Below, piece by piece: positions 17,044-23,704 of a stretch of DNA of 27,191 nt. Made by a program: the position numbers and the translations under genes. The notes under the pieces were generated by a model that was not told where the DNA came from, did not search any database, and saw nothing but the letters and a program-made list of their open reading frames with translations. The DNA comes from CAZWAP01 sp964632005 (GTDB lineage: Bacteria > Planctomycetota > Phycisphaerae > Sedimentisphaerales > Anaerobacaceae). Where the stretch lies: the NCBI GenBank assembly GCA_964632005.1, contig CAZWAP010000032.1, positions 1 through 27,191 of the forward strand, given 5' to 3'. Position 1 is the first letter of the stretch, and each line of letters begins with the position of its first letter.

Positions 17044-17502
17044 CTAAGGGCTAAACGCGTTGCGGTAGTGCCTCATCTCCACCGGTTCCCTTCTACGGAC
17101 GGTTATGCCCACGACATCGAAGCGGAAAGGCCGGTCCGAGATATCGTGGGCCGCCAGGAAGGTTCGTGCGGCTCTAAGCAGCTTAGCCTTTTTTGGGAGC
17201 GTAACTGATTGTTCGGGCGGGCCGAACGTCTCCTGCGTACTGGTTCGAACCTCCACAAAGACGATCGACCTGTCGGTATCGACCATAATCAGGTCGATCT
17301 CGCCCGCTGCACAGCAATAGTTTCGGGCCAGGGTCTTCAGGCCCTTGCGTTTCAGGAACCTCTCGCAGCGTTTTTCACCCCATCGGCCGAGCGACCGCCT
17401 CTCGGCCGAGTGCCTTTGCCGGTTGAATATCATAGCGCACCGCGGTTTTATCTCTGCAGCTCGCCAGCCGCCGGTCTCCTGCAACAATCGCCCGAAACAC
17501 AT
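17044..17502 (-). CDS. yraN: YraN/UPF0102 family nuclease-like protein
   Basis: The 152-aa protein has the restriction-endonuclease-like UPF0102 signature: GRWGE near the N-terminus, AAGEIDLIMVD in the centre and IVFVEVRT, supplying the Glu/Asp/Glu set of the fold. A conserved function has not been settled for the family; it is often found between rplS/rnhB and DNA-processing genes. ATG 17502 has GAGG 7 nt upstream and lies 24 nt after the rplS stop. An internal ATG at 17433 would give a length closer to the family norm (~129 aa), so either start is possible. The tatD start follows the stop by 8 nt. The rnhB gene that usually precedes yraN is absent. Confidence 0.87.
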   Translation of the reverse strand: MCFGRLLQETGGWRAAEIKPRCAMIFNRQRHSAERRSLGRWGEKRCERFLKRKGLKTLARNYCCAAGEIDLIMVDTDRSIVFVEVRTSTQETFGPPEQSVTLPKKAKLLRAARTFLAAHDISDRPFRFDVVGITVRRREPVEMRHYRNAFSP

Positions 17503-17526
17503 ATTGTTGCCTCGGGGCAGGCAGCA

Positions 17527-17895
17527 TCACTTTGCAACGGTGTGGTCGCTGTGACGCTGGACGAGCCTGACGGCTTTGCCGGATCGCTTGCGCAAGAAAT
17601 ACAACTTTGCGCGTCTTGTCTTGCCGCTTCTAACTGCCCTGATATCAAGAACGTTGGGCGAGTGAAGAGGGAAAATGCGTTCTACGCCCTCGTTGGCCAC
17701 TATCCTACGCACGGTGAAGGTCTCGTTGATTCCCCTGCCCTTCCGCGCGATTACGGTGCCGGTGAATACCTGGGTCCGCACCTTATCGCCCTCCTGGATC
17801 CGGCAGTGAACGTCCACGACGTCGCCTATTTCAAAGTGTGGAATATTGTCCTTCAGGCTCTTTTGCTCGACGGCATCCAGCATTTTTGTCTTCAC
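17527..17895 (-). CDS. rplS: 50S ribosomal protein L19
   Basis: The product lies at the 30S-50S interface of the ribosome. The sequence shows the L19 core: IPHFEIGDVVDVH, then VQVF-like TQVFTGTVIARKGRG, FTVRRI and the C-terminal KLYFLRKRSGKA. I chose GTG 17895 because AGGAG lies 8 nt before it, giving 122 aa; the ATG at 17883 (118 aa) is also possible. The long open frame upstream of this point is non-coding. The gene is followed closely by yraN. In most bacteria rplS directly follows trmD; here they are separated by an isomerase-like gene and a gene relic, and rplS has its own promoter. Confidence 0.95.
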   Translation of the reverse strand: MKTKMLDAVEQKSLKDNIPHFEIGDVVDVHCRIQEGDKVRTQVFTGTVIARKGRGINETFTVRRIVANEGVERIFPLHSPNVLDIRAVRSGKTRRAKLYFLRKRSGKAVRLVQRHSDHTVAK

Positions 17896-17944
17896 CGGTA
17901 TATCTCCTGTTTTGCTGTGGTTTTCTTGCCTGGTATTCCTTATC

Positions 17945-17987
17945 TCGTATCCGGGGTTCAGTAAGTTAGTCTCCGCTGCGGATACGA
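17945..17987 (-). other. Hairpin at the 5' end of the rplS transcript
   Basis: A perfect 9-bp inverted repeat (TCGTATCCG / CGGATACGA, 25-nt loop) begins within 1-2 nt of the start predicted from the promoter at 17996-18023 and ends 49 nt before the rplS start codon. It could stabilise the message or serve as an autoregulatory leader; neither is shown. Confidence 0.5.
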
Positions 17988-17995
17988 AAACCCCC

Positions 17996-18023
17996 AGTAT
18001 ATCCAGCCGGGCCTGCAGAGCAA
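17996..18023 (-). promoter_or_regulatory. Sigma70-type promoter of rplS
   Basis: The minus strand reads TTGCTC-N16-TATACT. The -10 matches 5 of 6 consensus bases and the -35 is weak. It would uncouple rplS-yraN-tatD from the genes upstream. Confidence 0.5.
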
Positions 18024-18034
18024 GCATTTTCCGG

Positions 18035-18064
18035 GCAAAAAACGGGCCCGGGCGGATTTTTTGC
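18035..18064. terminator. Terminator-like inverted repeat with A6/T6 arms
   Basis: A perfect 8-bp repeat, GCAAAAAA / TTTTTTGC, encloses a 14-nt all-GC-rich core (18043-18056). A T6 run is present on both strands, as in bidirectional terminators. On the plus strand a CCGGGC / GCCCGG stem (18031-18052) precedes its T6. It sits between the isomerase-like gene and the rplS promoter, a suitable place to end the upstream transcript, but the minus-strand fold is not canonical. Confidence 0.4.
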
Positions 18065-18120
18065 GACGGTCGATTGCTGCTTGCCGCTCGTCGGAGCCTC
18101 TGGCCCCGATTTCGGCCGCG

Positions 18121-18145
18121 CCGCCCGGCCATTAAGGGCCGGCGG
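18121..18145 (-). other. Stable GC hairpin after the isomerase-like gene
   Basis: A 9-bp stem with one bulge (CCGCCCGGCC / GGCCGGCGG, 6-nt loop) lies 64 nt after the isomerase stop. It has no T-tract and may protect the 3' end of the message. The surrounding 17896-18209 interval holds no gene, only this hairpin, the A6/T6 repeat, a 12-bp direct repeat GGCCTGCAGAGC (18010 and 18178) and the rplS promoter and leader. Confidence 0.35.
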
Positions 18146-18209
18146 AACACCTGCTGTTGACAACGGCCCCGCTGCGAGGCCTGCAGAGCGGCCCCGCGGG
18201 ACGAGCCGT

Positions 18210-19688
18210 TCAGACGACCTTCGCCTCTAAGCCCATCAGTTGGCAAAAGTCCACGAGCTCATCTTTGTAGTCGCCGTAGAAGAAGACCTGGTGGAATCCC
18301 GGGAAAGTCAAGACATTCTGGTCCCCGTCGAACTTGACCTTTACGGAGACCACGCACCCGCCGGAAGGAGGCACGGCCATATTATCGACGACGGTACCGG
18401 CTGAGATGAGAACGGCCGTCTTTTCGTTCGCTCTGCCGGGCAGTACGTCCACACTGGTCACCCGTTGTCCGATCCGCCACAGCGTCCGGGGCACCGCGTC
18501 CCGCATCCCGTGATGGTGCATCAGGTAAAATGGTTCCGATGCTGTGCCGAACCCCCGCAACCTCGTCGGGCACGAGCAGTGTGCCCCGATAATCGTATCG
18601 TCCGAGGTATCCGCCACCGGGTCCTGCTGAAAGCCGGGCCGATCGAATAGCTGCTGCACAATAATATGGGAGGCCACCGCGCCCAGGTCGGCCTCACAGG
18701 CGGCCGGGATGCCGTCGTCGTTCATCCGCGACCACGCGATGCAAGGCAGGCTCACCTTGATGTTCCCCAGCGCGCCGAGGCAGTCCATCGTGATTGCATC
18801 GGCCTGTTCGGCCTTGAGAATCCGGCCGGCCACGTAATAGCTCCGCACCCCGTTGATAACGTCCTGCCTGGTGCAGTTTTTCATCGCTTGGGCACGCCGG
18901 ATGTAATCGTCGGCCATTGCAAGGATCGCATCGGTTTCGCCGACCCGATTGTATTCGTCGACGAAGGTCTGGGCCGGGACATACTGCAGGGTTATGCCCA
19001 GCTCGGCCAGTGGCGCCTCCTGGCGCCTGTTGCCCCTTATCACGACGCACCGGCTGCGCCGGATTTTGGCCGCCGCCGAGAGCATCTTGAGCCCGTAGGT
19101 GGCCTGCGCAAGGTCATTGGTGGCGTAAACTACGCAGCCTTCCTTGCCGGCCAAGCCCGCCGTATTCGTCGTGAACGACGTGCCCAGCGGCGAGAAAATC
19201 ACCGCTGGCAGCACGCTCTCACTGACCTTCCGCGCGGTCGGCCAGGAATGCTGCTGCCGGTCGAGCATAACAAGGAACAGCCCGTCAACCTTGTCCGCCT
19301 CGGCCTCGGCGATCCAGGCCTGCCCTTCGGCCAGGCTGTAGATCGGCTCGCTCCGCAGCTCCAGCCCAGCGCGCAGCTTCTTGGCGGTCTTGCTTAGATG
19401 CTCGCTATACATCCGCCGGGCGGCCTGCCCATCGTAAACGGCGCCTGGCCACCACATTCCGTATTCGCCTTTGCGGCGGACGAAGGCGGCCCTGATCCTC
19501 GGAGTGTACCTCGAGGCGGGTCCGCAAGCCGCTATCGGTCTCTGCGCTGATGCCGGCCCCTTCAGCGCCGAAGAACAGCCTGCCAAGAGAACCGGCGCTG
19601 CAATAACGCCCGCCGAACTGCGAAGAAAGGTACGCCTGCTCCACTTGCCGTTACAGTTGTTGTGCAGAGGGCATCGTCGGTTACTCAT
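18210..19688 (-). CDS. Tat-exported L-fucose/L-arabinose isomerase-like lipoprotein
   Basis: ATG 19688 is favoured by GGAG 8 nt upstream; 492 aa. The N-terminus has a twin-arginine signal (SRRTFLR, Arg18-Arg19), a hydrophobic stretch and a lipobox (LLAGC, Cys38), so the protein is predicted to be exported folded and anchored as a lipoprotein. The mature part fits the fucose-isomerase-like fold (COG2407 type). Putative metal or catalytic residues are Asp302 (TMDCLG), Glu332 and Asp334 (ACEADLG) and His370 (GAHCSCP), all present. Cytoplasmic relatives interconvert aldoses and ketoses; an extracytoplasmic role on sugars or glycans is inferred. It lies between a sulfatase relic and rplS, inside a ribosomal-protein cluster, as if inserted there. 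Function remains uncertain. Confidence 0.78.
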   Translation of the reverse strand: MSNRRCPLHNNCNGKWSRRTFLRSSAGVIAAPVLLAGCSSALKGPASAQRPIAACGPASRYTPRIRAAFVRRKGEYGMWWPGAVYDGQAARRMYSEHLSKTAKKLRAGLELRSEPIYSLAEGQAWIAEAEADKVDGLFLVMLDRQQHSWPTARKVSESVLPAVIFSPLGTSFTTNTAGLAGKEGCVVYATNDLAQATYGLKMLSAAAKIRRSRCVVIRGNRRQEAPLAELGITLQYVPAQTFVDEYNRVGETDAILAMADDYIRRAQAMKNCTRQDVINGVRSYYVAGRILKAEQADAITMDCLGALGNIKVSLPCIAWSRMNDDGIPAACEADLGAVASHIIVQQLFDRPGFQQDPVADTSDDTIIGAHCSCPTRLRGFGTASEPFYLMHHHGMRDAVPRTLWRIGQRVTSVDVLPGRANEKTAVLISAGTVVDNMAVPPSGGCVVSVKVKFDGDQNVLTFPGFHQVFFYGDYKDELVDFCQLMGLEAKVV

Positions 19689-19724
19689 CGTCGTTTCTCC
19701 AAAACAAAAATCATCTATGTACAA

Positions 19725-19902
19725 CTACCCGCCTTGCTTGACGAGTCGATTGGGAGAATCCATCCGGGTGGTCTTCAAGTGGTCTACGATCTTGGGGACG
19801 ATTCCGGGATTCCTGGCCGCGATATCGAATCATCTCCGCCAGGTTTTTATTCAGGTCGTCAGCCATCAGGTTCAATACTCGGCGTCGATTGAACTTTTTC
19901 AT
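19725..19902 (-). pseudogene. Decayed sulfatase remnant (frameshifted, internally deleted)
   Basis: On the minus strand the frame ending at TAG 19725-19727 reads DIAARNPGIVPKIVDHLK then TTRMDSPN, which fits the C-terminus of arylsulfatases (pattern D-IAA-x-NP-x-IV-x-KI, then LKTxRxDSP). This frame is open only from 19829. The adjacent frame supplies MKKFNRRRVLNLMADD starting at ATG 19902, which looks like the double-arginine start of an exported sulfatase; a one-base indel would join the two. Read so, the gene has lost nearly all of its centre. No catalytic CxPSR motif remains. The alternative is a real 63-aa small protein in the first frame. The remaining stretch to 20017 shows nothing further. 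Confidence 0.42.
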
Positions 19903-20017
19903 TTCATCTGCCTTGCAGGTGCTCGCGATGTTCTTCGCAGCATTGTAACACCCCGGGCGACGCCGCGAAAGGAATCATTTCGCCGCTCTTGCTGCCTGCA
20001 TATTCTACCTGCGTTTT

Positions 20018-20722
20018 CTACTTGTCGCCCCGGTCATCCTTGAGCAGGTCGGGGCGGCATTTTCTGGTTCGATCGAGGGCCTGTTTTTTCCGCCACTCGG
20101 CGATCTTCGCGTGGTCGCCAGAGAGCAGAATGTCCGGGACCTTCATACCACGGAAGACTTCCGGGCGCGTGTAGTGCGGGTATTCAAGTCCTCCCCCGAC
20201 GGATTCACTGAAGGAATCGTCCCTCGTGGAGTCCTCGTCGCCGAGTGCTCCCGGCAGCAGACGTACAACCGCATCGATTATTACCATCGCTGCCAGCTCC
20301 CCGCCGCTGAGGATGTAGTCGCCGATGGAGATCTGTTCGGCTCCTATGCCGATCCGGATTCTCTCGTCGAAGCCTTCGTATCTGCCCGCTATGAGCATCA
20401 GGCGTTTTTCGAGGCTGAGCCGGCGCGCGGTTGCCTGGTCGAACTTCCGGCCCTGAGGTGTCAGGAGGATGATCCTGGGTTTGTCCGGGCTGAGCCTCTC
20501 GACGTGCTCGACGCACTCGAAGACAGGCCCCGGCATCATCACCATGCCCGGCCCGCCGCCGTAAGGTTCGTCGTCGACCTTGCGATATTTGCCGATGGCG
20601 AAGTCGCGGATGTTCGTAAGCATGATCTGGACAATACCCTGTTCCCTGGCCCGCTTTATGATGGAGCAATTCAGGGGCGTCTCGAACATCTCCGGGAACA
20701 GCGTGAGCACGTCGATCCGCAT
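20018..20722 (-). CDS. trmD: tRNA (guanine-N1)-methyltransferase
   Basis: The product methylates G37 of tRNAs using S-adenosylmethionine, preventing +1 frameshifting. The 234-aa protein carries the SPOUT trefoil-knot signatures: PYGGGPGMVMMPG (~53-65), GRYEGFDER (~113-121) and IGDYILSGGELAAM (~132-145), and the family's C-terminal domain. Start and stop codons of trmD and rpsP overlap by one base (TGATG), so the two are translationally coupled. The rimM gene that normally lies between rpsP and trmD is missing. Downstream, trmD is followed not by rplS but by a 330-bp gap with a gene relic and then the isomerase-like gene. Confidence 0.97.
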   Translation of the reverse strand: MRIDVLTLFPEMFETPLNCSIIKRAREQGIVQIMLTNIRDFAIGKYRKVDDEPYGGGPGMVMMPGPVFECVEHVERLSPDKPRIILLTPQGRKFDQATARRLSLEKRLMLIAGRYEGFDERIRIGIGAEQISIGDYILSGGELAAMVIIDAVVRLLPGALGDEDSTRDDSFSESVGGGLEYPHYTRPEVFRGMKVPDILLSGDHAKIAEWRKKQALDRTRKCRPDLLKDDRGDK

Positions 20723-21423
20723 CAGGCTTTGTTTTCTTGCGCCCCGTCGGGAGGTTCCTGCTCGGCCTCGGCTGCAGGCTGATCCGCTTGGCCGGCCTCG
20801 ATTTGTGGTTCCGGCCCGCTTTTATCTTCAGCCGACTCCGATTCGGGCTTTTCTTCGCCCTTGCCTTGTTCTGTTGGTTTTTCCGCTGCCGGCTCAGGTT
20901 TTTCCTCGGGTTTTACCTCGGCCGACTCAGCTTTTTTTTCGGCTTCGGCCGGTGCCTGTTCCGGCTCGGGTGCCGGCTCCGTTTGTGCGGCCTGGGCTTG
21001 TGGTGCAGCCTCAGCAGGGGTCTTGGATTCGACGGCCTCAGCAGTGGCCTGCTCCTTGGCAGCTTCGGCGGCCTTGTCGGCAGCGATCTTCTCGGCCTTC
21101 GTGAAGAACCTGCCCTGTGCCCTGGCTATCTTCTTCGCTTTCTGACGTCGAGCGGCCTTTTGCTCGGCGTATTTGTGCTTGATCCCCAACCGCAGGAGCA
21201 ACTGGGAAACGGTATCGCTTGGTATCGCGCCGCTGTCGAGCCAGTGTCTTACCCGCTCGATGTTGAGCACGACCTGCTTTTGTGGGTCCTTTTCGAGTGG
21301 GTCATAGTGGCCGAGCTTCTCGAGTATCTTGCCGTCTCGCGGTGTTCGGGACTCGACCGCATTGATTCTGAAGAACGGCCTGTGCCGTCTTCCCATCCTG
21401 GTCATTCTGATTTTCACAGCCAT
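20722..21423 (-). CDS. rpsP: 30S ribosomal protein S16 with long low-complexity tail
   Basis: Residues 1 to ~85 are a standard S16 (VKIRMTRMGRRHRPFFRI near the start, then KILEKLGHYDP, RVRHWLDSGAIPSDTV and LLLRLGI). S16 is an assembly protein of the small subunit and is usually 80-90 aa. Here the frame runs on to 233 aa. First comes a basic Lys/Arg/Ala stretch (~86-120), then ~110 residues of Ala/Glu/Pro/Gln/Lys repeats ending PPDGAQENKA. The frame contains no stop and is coupled to trmD by a one-base overlap, which argues against a sequencing error. Translation starts at ATG 21421-21423 behind AAAGGA with a 7-nt spacer. The tail should be disordered; its role is unknown. Confidence 0.96.
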   Translation of the reverse strand: MAVKIRMTRMGRRHRPFFRINAVESRTPRDGKILEKLGHYDPLEKDPQKQVVLNIERVRHWLDSGAIPSDTVSQLLLRLGIKHKYAEQKAARRQKAKKIARAQGRFFTKAEKIAADKAAEAAKEQATAEAVESKTPAEAAPQAQAAQTEPAPEPEQAPAEAEKKAESAEVKPEEKPEPAAEKPTEQGKGEEKPESESAEDKSGPEPQIEAGQADQPAAEAEQEPPDGAQENKA

Positions 21424-21473
21424 AGTTTTCCTTTCGTTACAGGGTTATTATCAATTCCCACGGCTTTTTTCAT

Positions 21474-21536
21474 CTCGGCCGCGGGACTCGTTTACAGCTC
21501 TTTAGAGCGTCTCACAGGGCTTTCGTCCCCGCCGAG
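21474..21536 (-). promoter_or_regulatory. Structured 5' leader of rpsP
   Basis: The predicted leader folds into a long stem pairing 21525-21536 with 21474-21487 (CTCGGC+GGGAC with GTCCC+GCCGAG, small internal loop). It encloses a perfect hairpin GCTCT-AA-AGAGC at 21497-21508. An ATG at 21473 opens a 19-codon frame that overlaps the rpsP start. This may be an autoregulatory r-protein leader; I do not recognise it as a known class. The rest of the gene-free 21424-21773 stretch holds the promoter and a 6-bp repeat at 21680-21704. Confidence 0.45.
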
Positions 21537-21590
21537 CTTTCGCCGGCGGGCAGTGCAGTCGCTGTAGTCCGGCCCTTTTCAAGAACGGAT

Positions 21591-21618
21591 ACTATAGTGC
21601 ATCCGGCCGAGACGGCAA
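21591..21618 (-). promoter_or_regulatory. Sigma70-type promoter of rpsP-trmD
   Basis: The minus strand reads TTGCCG-N16-TATAGT. The predicted start near 21584 gives a ~160-nt leader containing the hairpin structure. Confidence 0.55.
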
Positions 21619-21679
21619 AGGGTTTTCCTCTCGCCTCAGCTGAGATTTATACGCGCATTGGCCCGGGCGTACTCCAGTT

Positions 21680-21704
21680 CACAGGTCCCTTAGGTCATCC
21701 TGTG
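21680..21704 (-). other. Inverted repeat after the 130-aa gene
   Basis: A perfect 6-bp repeat CACAGG / CCTGTG with a 13-nt loop lies 70 nt after the stop of the unknown gene. It has no T-tract, so its use as a terminator is doubtful. Confidence 0.25.
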
Positions 21705-21773
21705 GGGTATCCAGGCACGGCACAATGAGCGATTTTCGGCCTGGATTTCGGGCGAAGCGCACAATCGGCCTCG

Positions 21774-22166
21774 TCAGGTTCCCCTGCGCTGGAGGGCGTA
21801 GCTGTTGATAAAAATGGCCAGGTTTGCGGGGTCGATCCGGGCGTCGGCGGCGATCCTCTGGACCTGCTCGTCGTTCAATTCGTGGGCCTTTTGCTTCTCG
21901 GCGGGCGTCATAATCGCCACCGCCTTTCTCAATTGGGCGAGCTCTTCGGCGGTGGGGGCGGCGAGCATGGCCAGCTCGCTGGTACCGTGGATGTCCTCGA
22001 ACCGCTCGCGCACCATCTTCCCGTAGTCGCTCTGGCAAAAACGGGCGACCTTCTCGAGGTACTGTTCAAGCGATATGTTGTTTCTTGGTGCGATTTTCTT
22101 GCCTGTGTTTTTGGTTTTTCTCCTGGGCGGCCCGCTCGGCCCGCGCTCAGGGGGCACCGGCCGCAT
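21774..22166 (-). CDS. Hypothetical protein behind the sulfatase gene
   Basis: The frame is open far into the sulfatase gene, but ATG 22166, 8 nt after the sulfatase stop, gives a sensible 130-aa protein. No strong ribosome-binding site is visible, which fits translation by re-initiation. The first ~28 residues are Pro/Arg/Lys-rich; from ISLEQYLEKVARFCQ onward the protein is acidic and helical with a regular leucine/alanine pattern (AMLAAPTAEELAQLRKAV, then IMTPAEKQKAHELNDEQ). I recognise no domain, signal peptide or membrane segment. Its position suggests it belongs to the inserted sulfatase unit, but nothing in it indicates a role. It could be a diverged member of a lineage-specific family. 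Confidence 0.6.
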   Translation of the reverse strand: MRPVPPERGPSGPPRRKTKNTGKKIAPRNNISLEQYLEKVARFCQSDYGKMVRERFEDIHGTSELAMLAAPTAEELAQLRKAVAIMTPAEKQKAHELNDEQVQRIAADARIDPANLAIFINSYALQRRGT

Positions 22167-22174
22167 CACAGCTG

Positions 22175-23614
22175 TTACTTTGACCCGAGTAGCAGCGGTT
22201 TTGGGTTGGCGAACCAGCCGGCCGGCCGCTGATTCCGGCCTTCTCGCTCCGTGTCGCCCAGGTCGGCGCGGGCCTTTTCCGCAAGCCTGAGCAGACGCTC
22301 GACCACCTGGGGATATTTGTCGGCGAGATTGTTCTGCTCGGCAATGTCGTTCTCGAGGTCGTAGAGCTTCAACGGCGAGCTGGGAATCGGCTTGCCCCAG
22401 CTCTTCTTTTTCGGCTTCAAGGGCAAATGCAGCTTCCATTTTCCACAGCGCACCGCCTGAAGTTGGTCCAACATATAGTAGTAGAACGCCTCGTGCGGAG
22501 ACTTTGCCCCTTTCAGGCCCGCCATCAAGGGCCAGATGTCCTTGCCGTCTATTATGCGGTCGGTTGGCAGCGGTGCTCCGGCCAGCTTCGCAAACGTGGG
22601 CAGCAGGTCCATTGTGCAGGTCAGCTCATTGCATTCAGCCCCTGCGGGTATCCTGCCGGGCCATCGCATTATGCAAGGCTCGCGCATACCACCTTCATCG
22701 GTGCTGCCTTTCGCCCCGGACAGCGGGGCGTTGCTGCCGGCCGATCGGCCTGCGGCGCCGTTGTCGGAGGTGAAGACCACGAGGGTATCCCGGTCGATGC
22801 CGAGTTCCTTGAGCTTTGCAAGGATCTGCCCGGTGGACCAATCGATTTCTTCGATTGCATCGCCGTAACGACCATTGGCTGACTTGCCGCGAAAAGCGTC
22901 GCTTGCGTGAACAGGGAAATGGGGCATTGTGTGTGGCAGGTAAACGAAGAAAGGCCTATCCTTGTTGGCCGTTATGAACTTGACGACCTCTTCGGTGTAA
23001 CGTTTTGTTAGCGTGTTCTGGTCGACGGGGGCCTCGATGACTGTTTCGTTTCGTAGCAGGGGCAGAGGCGGCCATTTCGAGCCTTTTTTTCCACCCATAT
23101 CATTGCTGTAGGGTATTCCGTAATAGTAGTCGAAGCCCTGATTGGTGGGCAGGAAGGGCGGCTGGTCGCCGAGATGCCACTTCCCCACGCACGCGGTGGC
23201 GTAACCGACCTGCTTGAGCACCTCAGCGATGGTGATTTCCTTCGGGTTGAGGCCCTTGGGGCTGACTGGAAACAGCACGCACAGCCCCTTAGCATCCTGG
23301 TGCATATTGACCCGTCGGGGGTAGCAGCCGGTCATCAGGCTCGATCGCGAGGGTGTGCAGACCCCGCTGGTCACGTAGAAGCTGGTGAAGCGCATACCCT
23401 CGGCGGCCATCCGGTCGATGTTCGGGGTGCGGTGTTTTCTTGAGCCGAAGCACCCGAGGTCGCCGTAGCCCAGGTCGTCGCAGAAGATGATGATAAAATT
23501 GGGCGGGCGATTCTTGTCCTTTTTGGCCGTGGTTCTGGCGGCTCCGCTGCACCCCGGCATTGCAATGGATGTTGCTGCAGCACCGATAACTTTCAAAAAG
23601 TGGCGACGGTTCAT
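22175..23614 (-). CDS. Tat-exported formylglycine-dependent sulfatase (S1 family)
   Basis: The 479-aa enzyme hydrolyses sulfate esters, probably of sulfated polysaccharides. The N-terminus has a twin-arginine signal (NRRHFLKV) and a lipobox-like MPGC (Cys22), so it should act outside the cytoplasm. The calcium-binding pair Asp46-Asp47 (FCDDLGYGD), the maturation motif CTPSR (Cys86 to formylglycine, Arg90), GKWHLGD (Lys145, His147) and SDNGA are all present, so it looks active. ATG 23614 is preceded by AGGAG with a 6-nt spacer. It lies 90 nt after ffh and before rpsP, an unusual place that points to insertion. It needs a formylglycine-generating enzyme encoded elsewhere. The exact sulfatase subfamily and substrate cannot be told here. 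Confidence 0.94.
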   Translation of the reverse strand: MNRRHFLKVIGAAATSIAMPGCSGAARTTAKKDKNRPPNFIIIFCDDLGYGDLGCFGSRKHRTPNIDRMAAEGMRFTSFYVTSGVCTPSRSSLMTGCYPRRVNMHQDAKGLCVLFPVSPKGLNPKEITIAEVLKQVGYATACVGKWHLGDQPPFLPTNQGFDYYYGIPYSNDMGGKKGSKWPPLPLLRNETVIEAPVDQNTLTKRYTEEVVKFITANKDRPFFVYLPHTMPHFPVHASDAFRGKSANGRYGDAIEEIDWSTGQILAKLKELGIDRDTLVVFTSDNGAAGRSAGSNAPLSGAKGSTDEGGMREPCIMRWPGRIPAGAECNELTCTMDLLPTFAKLAGAPLPTDRIIDGKDIWPLMAGLKGAKSPHEAFYYYMLDQLQAVRCGKWKLHLPLKPKKKSWGKPIPSSPLKLYDLENDIAEQNNLADKYPQVVERLLRLAEKARADLGDTEREGRNQRPAGWFANPKPLLLGSK

Positions 23615-23704
23615 ATCGTTCTCCTATGGGTTACTCTGTCTGGTAGCCGGCTCCGCAATGCAGATTTGCAGCCGAGGGCGGTTCCTTCGGTAGGTGTTCC
23701 GTGG

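Noticed and set aside
17896..18246. Extended N-terminus for L19 (open frame to 18246)
   Set aside because: Known L19 proteins start at the position chosen, and AGGAG is placed correctly for GTG 17895.
22167..22439. N-terminal extension of the unknown 130-aa protein into the sulfatase gene
   Set aside because: The frame is open but overlaps conserved sulfatase sequence and is Arg/Pro-rich in the manner of shadow frames; ATG 22166 is the more credible start.
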